NCBI GenBank assembly: GCA_002415895.1
Contig: DIAV01000289.1
Coordinates: 1-5,435 of the forward strand
DNA from: Anaerolineales bacterium UBA5069
Lineage (GTDB): Bacteria > Chloroflexota > Anaerolineae > Caldilineales > Caldilineaceae
Reading direction: 5' to 3'
Length of the DNA: 5,435 bases
Within the stretch, counting starts at the first letter, position 1. The number at the start of each line of letters is the position of its first letter. Of the stretch, positions 1-5,435 are shown in pieces. The notes under the pieces were generated by a model that worked only from the letters and a program-made list of their open reading frames with translations, searched no databases and was not told the DNA's origin. Position numbers and translations under genes: made by a program.

Positions 1-1886
1 ACGCGCTGGACGAGCCAGCCGCCACAGCCTTGCCGCGCGCCGCGGCGCAGCGCCTTGCCATTGCGTTTGATGCGCTGGTTGCACGCCTAACACCGCTACC
101 CAACGCGACTGTGGAAGGGCATGTGCGCTGGCTGGAGGGCATCATTGGCGACGACATGGAGGAAGACCTCCTTACGCAGCCACAAGCCACCAGTGCCCAT
201 GCGCCGGCCAGCCTCAACCTCATGGCGGGGATCAAGAAAGCGCAGGACACAGCGCGTCGCGACGGCGCGGCCATGCGCAGCCTCAAAGAAGTCATGCGCG
301 GCCTGATTTGGGCCGAAGAGATCGTCGGCGCCGCAGAGCAGTCCTTTGCCGCCTTCGTTGCCGACCTCGCAGCGGCCGTCGAGGCAGCCAGCTTCACGAC
401 ACCCGATATCGATGCCGATGCCATCTTTGTGGGGGATACGATTCAGGTACGCGGCGCGCCGTTTGCGCTGCTTGCCGTGATGGGCATGGCGGAAGGCGAA
501 TTGCCCAGCCCTATGCGCGAAGACCCCTTTCTGCATGAGGATGACCGTTTGGCGCTGCGCACGCACTTTCCGGGCATCAAGTCGTCCATCGAAAGCACAG
601 AGGCGGAGTTCTTTCTCGATACAGTTGCGCGCCCCCAGGACGCGCTGCTGGTCGTGCGGCCGCGCATTTCGGATACGGGCGCAGCATGGGAGCCCTCGCT
701 CTACTGGCAGGACCTGCGCGCCCGTCTCGATGCCCGAATCGACACCGTACTCCTGGGCCATGCCGTAGCGCCCACACGCGCCGCTTCCAAGGCAGAACTG
801 CTCGAAGCGCTGGCTGCCGCCCCCTCCACCACAGACGATGGCGTTGCAAACGCTGTCGATCCCGCCGACAAGGCGCGCGTGCTTGAGCGTGCTCACATGC
901 TGCACGACCGCGCACATCGCACCGACACGCCGTGGGATGGAGACCTCCGCGCCCACGCCACGGCAATCCGCACCCACTTCGGCCCGTCGCACGTCTGGAG
1001 TGCAACGGCTGTCGAGAGTTATATCGAGTGCCCCCTGCGCTATTTCATGGACAAGCGCTTGCAGGTGGAGCCACGCAACGAGCCGGAGGATGGCCCGGGT
1101 GCTGCGGAATTCGGCACGATTTACCACAGCATCATGCACGAGCTTTATGCGCCGTATGTCAACCCTGCCATTAAGCCGCCGCTGGATGCGCTGCTCAACG
1201 CGCTGCCCACCGTTGCCGCCGCCGTGCTGGACGCCGCCCCCGCCGCCCAGGGCTTTCGCACCCCGCCCTCGTGGCAGCGCAAGCGCGAGGAGATCGAGGT
1301 CAATGTCCGGCGGTCAGTGGTTGCGCTCGATGCCGTCGGCGGCGTCCCCATTGCGCTTGAGTATCACTTTGGCGGTGACAGCGCCGTGCAGATTGCGCCC
1401 CCCGCTAACTCGTCGCGCGCATGGCCCAGCGAAGACGGGCAGCCCTTCCCCCTGCTTGCACAAGGGACCATCGACCGCATCGACCGCATCGACCGCCTGG
1501 CCGGTGGCGGCCTGCTGGTGATTGACTACAAGACAGGCGCCAGTGGCTATGACAAAGAACCTGCTGTCGGCACAAAGAAACCCATCAAGCTGCAACTGGC
1601 AATCTACACAATCGCGGCCGCGCAATTATCGCCGCAAATCGCACAGCCGCCGCCGGCCGTGCAGGCGCTCTACTACTTTGTTCACCAGGGCAAGGCCGCC
1701 GACTGGTCGCTCAACAGCACGCCCATGCAACAGGATGCACGTGTAACCGATGCAATTGCTGTTGTTGGTGAAGCCGTTGCCGCCATGCGCGACGGCGACT
1801 TTCGCCCCCGCCCACCCGAGGGTGGCTGCAAGCCGTACTGCGCCGCCGCTGCCTTCTGCTGGCACTACGCAACGAGAGAGTGGTAA
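1..1886 (+). CDS. addB: AddB-like helicase-nuclease subunit (ATP-dependent deoxyribonuclease, subunit B), 5' truncated by window edge
   Basis: Partner subunit of the AddAB exonuclease, which resects double-strand breaks; in Bacillus the AddB nuclease cuts the 5'-ended strand. The frame is open from base 3, so the TTG at 30 is internal and the true start lies off the left edge; 627 residues are visible. Numbering from that TTG: residues 152-159 (GMAEGELP), followed by an EDPFLHEDDR block, match the end of the UvrD-like motor fold of AddB. C334 in YIECPLRYF, then H366, open the RecB-type PD-(D/E)XK nuclease. The metal-binding aspartate lies in the repeated IDR triplet at 481-489, followed by D499-Y-K501 and Q522-L-A-I-Y526. 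C600, C604 and C610 with C334 should bind a 4Fe-4S cluster. No Walker A motif is in view, but the N-terminal part is missing, so ATPase status cannot be judged. An AdnA-type or generic PDDEXK_1 protein is less likely given the adjoining addA. Confidence 0.88.
   Translation, partial: ALDEPAATALPRAAAQRLAIAFDALVARLTPLPNATVEGHVRWLEGIIGDDMEEDLLTQPQATSAHAPASLNLMAGIKKAQDTARRDGAAMRSLKEVMRGLIWAEEIVGAAEQSFAAFVADLAAAVEAASFTTPDIDADAIFVGDTIQVRGAPFALLAVMGMAEGELPSPMREDPFLHEDDRLALRTHFPGIKSSIESTEAEFFLDTVARPQDALLVVRPRISDTGAAWEPSLYWQDLRARLDARIDTVLLGHAVAPTRAASKAELLEALAAAPSTTDDGVANAVDPADKARVLERAHMLHDRAHRTDTPWDGDLRAHATAIRTHFGPSHVWSATAVESYIECPLRYFMDKRLQVEPRNEPEDGPGAAEFGTIYHSIMHELYAPYVNPAIKPPLDALLNALPTVAAAVLDAAPAAQGFRTPPSWQRKREEIEVNVRRSVVALDAVGGVPIALEYHFGGDSAVQIAPPANSSRAWPSEDGQPFPLLAQGTIDRIDRIDRLAGGGLLVIDYKTGASGYDKEPAVGTKKPIKLQLAIYTIAAAQLSPQIAQPPPAVQALYYFVHQGKAADWSLNSTPMQQDARVTDAIAVVGEAVAAMRDGDFRPRPPEGGCKPYCAAAAFCWHYATREW
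1470..1496 (+). repeat. In-frame 9-bp tandem repeat, three copies, in addB
   Basis: ATCGACCGC occurs three times without any mismatch and in frame, encoding Ile-Asp-Arg three times (residues 481-489 numbered from the TTG at 30). It sits on the strand that carries the metal-binding aspartate of the PD-(D/E)XK nuclease. Relatives as I recall them read G-x-IDRIDR at this place, so this gene appears to have one unit more. The identical codons in all three units suggest recent slippage or strong codon constraint. Confidence 0.8.
1874..1880 (+). promoter_or_regulatory. Possible ribosome binding site for addA
   Basis: The purine run GAGAGAG ends 11 bases before ATG 1892 and lies inside the last codons of addB. 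It is a weak Shine-Dalgarno match with somewhat long spacing. It directly abuts the alternative GTG at 1880, too close to serve that codon, which favours the ATG. Ribosomes finishing addB at 1886 could restart at 1892, so translational coupling is likely whichever start is used. I see no separate promoter for addA. Confidence 0.35.
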
Positions 1887-1891
1887 CCGCA

Positions 1892-4800
1892 ATGGGCGTA
1901 TCCCCTGCATCTCTGTTAACAAATGTCGAACTTGATCCCATCGTCCAGCACGTAAACCCCAGCGCCGAGCAGCGCCCCGCCGTTACCACACGCGGGGTGG
2001 ATGTGCTGGTGCGTGCGGGCGCCGGCTCCGGCAAGACGCGTACGCTGGTCGCGCGCTATCTCTCGCTGGTGGCCGAGGGCAACCCTCTGCGTGCCGTGGT
2101 TGCCATCACCTTTACCGACAAGGCCGCGCTTGAAATGCGCAGCCGCCTGCGCAGCGCCATTCGCGACTACCTGCAGGAGCCACAGCTTGACACCGCTACG
2201 CGCACCCGATGGGAGGGGATTGCGCGTGAGCTCGACAGTGCGCGCATTGGCACCATCCACGCGCTCTGCACCGAAATCCTGCGCCGCCATCCCGCCGAGG
2301 CGCGGCTTGACCCCAGGTTCGCCGTGCTGGACGCCACGCAGGCGCTGCTGCTGCGCGCCAACGCGCTTGACGACGCCCTCGCCGCTGCCGTGGTGAACGA
2401 GCAATGTGCACCGCTCTTTGCCACAAAGAAGTTTGACGATGTACGCAAGATCGTCAACGCCATGCTCGAGAATCGCCTCGCCGTGGCGGCAGTGAGCGCA
2501 CTGGGCGATGGCGCAGACATCGCCGCGCGCGCCCAAATTGAGGCGTGGGTGGAGTCGGTCTGCGCCTTCATTCAGAGCAACGCAATGGCGGACTGGATAG
2601 CCTATTTGACTGAGTGCACTGACTATGCGCAAAGCCACGAACGCGCGCGCGCTGACAACGCAGCGCCCGTCGTGCGCGCTGCGCTGGACAAGTTCCGCAC
2701 ATTAGCCGACTGCGAGCGGCAGTCGGATTGGGTAGCTATGGCGCGCGCTTTGGCCGCACTGCGCGCCTGCCTCAAGCAAGTTGGCGTAAAGGCCAACTGG
2801 GATCGCCTTGACCCCAAGGCCGTGATCAAGCAAATGCAGGTTGCGATTGACACGGGCTTTGGTGACAAACTCCCCGACCTTGCCGCCGATGAGCGCCTGC
2901 TGGCCCTGCGCCCGCTTGCCCTTGCCATCTACAACGATGCGTTGGCGCGCTACGAGGCCGCCAAACAAGAGCTCGGCGCACTCGATTTTGACGACCTGGA
3001 GGCGGGCGCGCTCAACCTGCTGCGCACGCACACCAGCGTGCGCACAGAGTGGCAGCAGCAGGTGGCCGCGCTGCTCATTGACGAATTCCAGGACACAAAT
3101 CAGCGCCAGGCTGAGCTTGTACGCCTGCTGCGCAGCGGCGCGGGGCGCGTCTTTATGGTGGGCGACGCGCAGCAATCCATCTACGGCTTCCGCGGGGCCG
3201 ACCTGCGCGTTTTCCATGCCGAACGCGCACGCGTCGAGTCGGAAGGCGGCGCACCCTACGAACTAGCCATCTCCTATCGCACCCACAGCGCCCTGCTCGC
3301 GGCCACTGAGTCGCTGCTCAGGCCCATATTCGACGGCGGCAGCGCAGCGGACTTCCGCGCGCCTTTCAGCCCTCTCCAACCCAACCGCGCAGAGGCGAGC
3401 AGTCAGCTCACGGCCCCCTTTGTCGAGTTCCACCTGGCGGCAGGCAACAAAGGCGGCGCCATGCCATGCGCCACTGATGGACTTGCCTCACGCTTGCACG
3501 CTTTACATAATCAGGGCGTTGAGTGGGGCCAAATGGCGATCCTCTGCCGCAGATCGGGCGCATTTGCCCACTATGAAGATGCCCTCGAGCGCGCAGCCAT
3601 CCCCAATGTCACAGTCGCGGGACGCGGCTTCTATGACCGCCCCGAAGTGCGCGACATTCTCAACGCGCTACACGCCATCGCCGATCCCTTTGACAACGTC
3701 GCGCTCGTCGGTCTCCTGCGCTCACCTGCCGTGGGGATGACCGACTTCGCCATCATGCAGCTTTGTGACGCGGCCCCAAAGGGCGAGCGCAACAGACCCG
3801 CAGCCGGCGCGCTCTGGACGCAATTGCAACTTGAGGCAGAACCCCGCGCGCAAGAGGCCGTCACGCTCATTCGTACACTGAACCAGCGCGCCGGCCGTGT
3901 GAGCGTGGCCGTCCTGCTCGAGGATTTCCTCACACGCAGCACCTACGGCGTCGCGCTCATGCAGGCAGGGCAAGCGCGCTCCGCGCGCAACCTCACCAAA
4001 TTGATGGATGAAGCGCGCGCCGCGCCATCACCCAGTGTGCGCGACTTCCTCGAGCGCATCGCCGCGGTGCGTGCCGTGACAACGCACGAAGGAGAAGCGC
4101 GTGCCGATGAAAGCGGGGCCGTCCAGATCATGACCATCCACGCCGCCAAGGGGCTGGAATTCTCCGTCGTGGTCATAGGCGATGCAAGCGGTGCAGGCGG
4201 CAGCCATATGCCCGCGCTCCTGGTTGATGAGCAGGCAGGCGTTTTCTTTTCAACCAGGGAAGACGAAGGCGCAGAGGGGATACTCTTCGCACAGGCCACT
4301 GCGTGCGCCAAGTTTCATGGCGATGCTGAGAGCGAGCGCATCCTGTATGTGGCGGCCACGCGTGCGCGCGACATGCTGATCTTCAGCGGCAACGTATCGC
4401 AGAAAGCGGATGGTACATGCGGCAGTTCCGGCTGGCTCAAGGCGTTGAGCGGTAATTCCAGCGTACAGGCGCTGCTTGACCGTGCGCTCACGTCCGCAAG
4501 CACGCCCTGTGCCAGCGCGTGTGGTCGCTACGCGTGCATTGTGCACACGCGCGCGAGTGCAGATGCGGACCTGGCGGCTACGCGAGTCTCTGCAGATGCG
4601 TATCGCTCAGCGAACGGGGCAGATGAATCCGTGCACAATGACGCCGTCTGGGCGCCACGCATGGTGGCGCCCGTCACCAGCAAGGCGCTGCCCAGGGAAT
4701 ATGCCATGCGCGCGTGGCGCGTGGCGAGCGACCCCACGGCCAGCGAGGCGCCTGCTTGGGTGATCGGTGAAATTGTTCACGAAGCCATCGCCGCATGGCG

Positions 4801-5278
4801 CTTCCCTGATGATGGCTTGCTCCCCGAATTTGGCGCATGGGCGACGGCACGCACTAAGGCCCGCGGCGTGCATGACAGTGCGCTGTGTGCGCGCGCCGTC
4901 GCCACCATGATCAGCCACATGCGCCGGCTGCGCAGCCACGCGCTGTACGCCGAAATTTCCAATGCCACGCGCCGCTTCCACGAGTTGCCCTACCAGTGCA
5001 CCACGGCCGACAACCTGCCCGACAATGGCCGCATCGACCTGCTCTATGCGCGCCCCGATGGTACATGGCGTGTCGTGGATTTCAAGACGAGCCACATGCC
5101 ATCAATGCATCTTGTGGCGCAGTCCGTTGCACACCACGGCTTCGACGTGGCTATGCGTCGCTATGGCCACGCCGTAGAGTCGCTGCTGGGCGAGCGCCCC
5201 GAACTGCTGCTTTGCTACATAGACACACCCGAGGGCGTTCAGTTGCGCCCAGTGCCCTTTGACGCACCGGCGGCCTAA
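1892..5278 (+). CDS. addA: AddA-like helicase-nuclease subunit (ATP-dependent deoxyribonuclease, subunit A)
   Basis: Motor and nuclease subunit of AddAB: a 3'-5' superfamily 1A (UvrD/RecB-like) helicase that unwinds broken DNA ends, with a nuclease that in Bacillus cuts the 3'-ended strand. From ATG 1892 it has 1128 residues, slightly short for the family (about 1150-1230). Motifs in order: Q27; Walker A AGAGSGKT with K48; FTDKAA 74-79; IGTIHALC from 119; motif II DEFQDT 397-402; motif III GDAQQSIYGFRGAD 424-437; SYRT from 461; TIHAAKGLEF with H750 and E756; motif VI ERILYVAATRA 815-825. The C-terminal nuclease shows H963, D1049 and D1063-F-K1065; the usual Q of QxxxY appears to be A1087. No iron-sulfur cysteine block is present, as expected for AddA. 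ATG 1892 is preferred because the purine run at 1874-1880 leaves a usable, if long, spacing; an in-frame GTG at 1880 would add four residues and overlap addB by 7 bases. It is read through without any frameshift. Confidence 0.95.
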   Translation: MGVSPASLLTNVELDPIVQHVNPSAEQRPAVTTRGVDVLVRAGAGSGKTRTLVARYLSLVAEGNPLRAVVAITFTDKAALEMRSRLRSAIRDYLQEPQLDTATRTRWEGIARELDSARIGTIHALCTEILRRHPAEARLDPRFAVLDATQALLLRANALDDALAAAVVNEQCAPLFATKKFDDVRKIVNAMLENRLAVAAVSALGDGADIAARAQIEAWVESVCAFIQSNAMADWIAYLTECTDYAQSHERARADNAAPVVRAALDKFRTLADCERQSDWVAMARALAALRACLKQVGVKANWDRLDPKAVIKQMQVAIDTGFGDKLPDLAADERLLALRPLALAIYNDALARYEAAKQELGALDFDDLEAGALNLLRTHTSVRTEWQQQVAALLIDEFQDTNQRQAELVRLLRSGAGRVFMVGDAQQSIYGFRGADLRVFHAERARVESEGGAPYELAISYRTHSALLAATESLLRPIFDGGSAADFRAPFSPLQPNRAEASSQLTAPFVEFHLAAGNKGGAMPCATDGLASRLHALHNQGVEWGQMAILCRRSGAFAHYEDALERAAIPNVTVAGRGFYDRPEVRDILNALHAIADPFDNVALVGLLRSPAVGMTDFAIMQLCDAAPKGERNRPAAGALWTQLQLEAEPRAQEAVTLIRTLNQRAGRVSVAVLLEDFLTRSTYGVALMQAGQARSARNLTKLMDEARAAPSPSVRDFLERIAAVRAVTTHEGEARADESGAVQIMTIHAAKGLEFSVVVIGDASGAGGSHMPALLVDEQAGVFFSTREDEGAEGILFAQATACAKFHGDAESERILYVAATRARDMLIFSGNVSQKADGTCGSSGWLKALSGNSSVQALLDRALTSASTPCASACGRYACIVHTRASADADLAATRVSADAYRSANGADESVHNDAVWAPRMVAPVTSKALPREYAMRAWRVASDPTASEAPAWVIGEIVHEAIAAWRFPDDGLLPEFGAWATARTKARGVHDSALCARAVATMISHMRRLRSHALYAEISNATRRFHELPYQCTTADNLPDNGRIDLLYARPDGTWRVVDFKTSHMPSMHLVAQSVAHHGFDVAMRRYGHAVESLLGERPELLLCYIDTPEGVQLRPVPFDAPAA
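4547..4612 (+). repeat. Degenerate 33-bp tandem duplication in addA linker
   Basis: Two adjacent 33-base units, 4547-4579 and 4580-4612, encode TRASADADLAA and TRVSADAYRSA, identical at 7 of 11 residues. They share the exact 10-mer TGCAGATGCG at 4558-4567 and 4591-4600, spaced 33 bases apart and in frame. The repeat falls between helicase motif VI and the C-terminal nuclease, a stretch that is variable in the family, so it is probably a tolerated linker expansion. Chance similarity in alanine-rich coding DNA is the alternative. Confidence 0.45.
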
Positions 5279-5374
5279 GCGCGCGCTGTATGCATGCCCA
5301 ACAAGAAACCGGCCGCCTGCATGGGCGGCCGGTCTTTATTGCAACGTGGATGCCGGCCTCTCGGACGAGGACGA
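5279..5374. other. Intergenic region between convergent genes
   Basis: Ninety-six bases separate the addA stop from the stop of the minus-strand gene. Apart from the terminator hairpin I see no promoter, tRNA, repeat array or open frame with recognisable content. Stop-to-stop orientation on both sides explains the absence of regulatory sites for gene starts. Confidence 0.7.
5308..5333. terminator. Bidirectional rho-independent terminator between convergent genes
   Basis: A perfect 10-bp stem, ACCGGCCGCC (5308-5317) with GGCGGCCGGT (5324-5333), closes a 6-base loop TGCATG. On the + strand it is followed by TCTTTATT (5333-5340). On the minus strand the tract reading TTTCTTGTT (complement of 5300-5308) follows the same stem. 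It lies 30 bases after the addA stop and about 40 bases beyond the stop of the minus-strand gene, so it can end both transcripts. The + strand T tract is interrupted, but the stem is very strong. Confidence 0.85.
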
Positions 5375-5435
5375 TCAGCGCGCGCCCGCAAGCACCGGCC
5401 CATCCATGCATAGCACGCGCCCGTCATGCTCGCAC
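5375..5435 (-). CDS. C-terminal end of a convergent gene, PyrK-like iron-sulfur electron-transfer protein (partial)
   Basis: Only the last 19 codons and the TGA (complement of 5375-5377) are in the window; the frame starts at 5434 and the gene continues past the right edge. The peptide ends RVLCMDGPVLAGAR. A Cys followed by x-DGPV a few residues from the end is characteristic of PyrK, the dihydroorotate dehydrogenase electron-transfer subunit, where it is the fourth ligand of the 2Fe-2S cluster (C-x4-C-x2-C-x(n)-C). Related ferredoxin-reductase-like proteins, such as sulfhydrogenase gamma subunits, share this ending. Another cysteine lies eight residues upstream, closer than the usual third ligand, so which cysteines bind cannot be decided here. 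The convergent position and the terminator between support a real gene end. Confidence is limited by the short sequence. Confidence 0.5.
   Translation of the reverse strand, partial: CEHDGRVLCMDGPVLAGAR

Noticed and set aside
96..1139. Long 347-codon minus-strand open frame opposite addB
   Set aside because: GC-rich coding DNA commonly leaves long antisense frames. The translation has no recognisable domain, while the + strand frame here carries clear AddB motifs.
838..1521. 227-codon + strand frame overlapping addB
   Set aside because: The product is a low-information mix of Arg, Ser, Pro and Ala typical of a shifted reading of GC-rich DNA, and lies wholly inside addB.
1916..2638. 240-codon minus-strand frame opposite the start of addA
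   Set aside because: It is opposite the Walker A and following helicase motifs of addA and shows no domain or start context of its own.
4531..4552. Short inverted repeat CGCGTG / CACGCG inside addA
   Set aside because: Six base pairs within GC-rich coding sequence with a long loop; expected by chance.
4607..5095. 162-codon minus-strand frame opposite the addA nuclease domain
   Set aside because: Shadow frame; the + strand encodes conserved nuclease residues over the same bases.
5291..5326. Possible alternative pairing of GCCCA (5296-5300) with TGGGC (5322-5326), as in an attenuator
   Set aside because: Only 5 bp, far weaker than the 10-bp terminator stem, and it lies downstream of the gene where attenuation would have no target.
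1..5435. Mobile element, CRISPR array, tRNA or phage defence signatures
   Set aside because: Read on both strands, I found no spaced direct repeats, terminal inverted repeats, transposase motifs or tRNA-like folds; composition is even across both genes.

Overview
The window is ordinary-looking, GC-rich bacterial chromosome (roughly two thirds G+C by eye, codon third positions mostly G or C). It is almost entirely filled by a two-gene operon on the + strand that encodes an AddAB-type helicase-nuclease, the machine that resects double-strand DNA ends for RecA-dependent recombination. The wording of several motifs (for example the AddB motif AEGELP and the C-terminal cysteine block CKPYCAAAAFCW) reminds me of Chloroflexota proteins. 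That is an impression from memory, not a demonstrated assignment.

Layout. From the left edge to 1886 is the 3' part of addB: 627 codons are visible, and the N-terminal portion lies outside the window. It carries the end of a UvrD-like motor domain followed by a complete RecB-family PD-(D/E)XK nuclease framed by four cysteines that should hold a 4Fe-4S cluster. Five bases after its stop (or overlapping it, if a GTG start is used) begins addA, running to 5278. It has an intact set of superfamily 1 helicase motifs and a C-terminal PD-(D/E)XK nuclease. From 5279 to 5374 is a short intergenic stretch holding a strong GC hairpin at 5308-5333, flanked by T-rich tracts on both strands, so it probably works as a two-way terminator. 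At the right edge, on the minus strand, are the last 19 codons of a convergent gene. Its ending, RVLCMDGPV, resembles the C-terminus of the iron-sulfur subunit of dihydroorotate dehydrogenase (PyrK).

How they work together. AddA supplies the ATP-driven motor and one nuclease; AddB supplies a structural, non-motor helicase fold (where Chi recognition sits in Bacillus) and the second nuclease. Translation is probably coupled, giving roughly equal amounts of each subunit.

I did not find an undescribed system here. The items that merit a second look are local: an in-frame 9-bp triplication exactly at the AddB catalytic aspartate, an apparent loss of the conserved nuclease glutamine in AddA, a C-x3-C instead of C-x2-C iron-sulfur spacing in AddB, a decayed 33-bp tandem duplication in the AddA linker, and the bidirectional terminator with its convergent neighbour.
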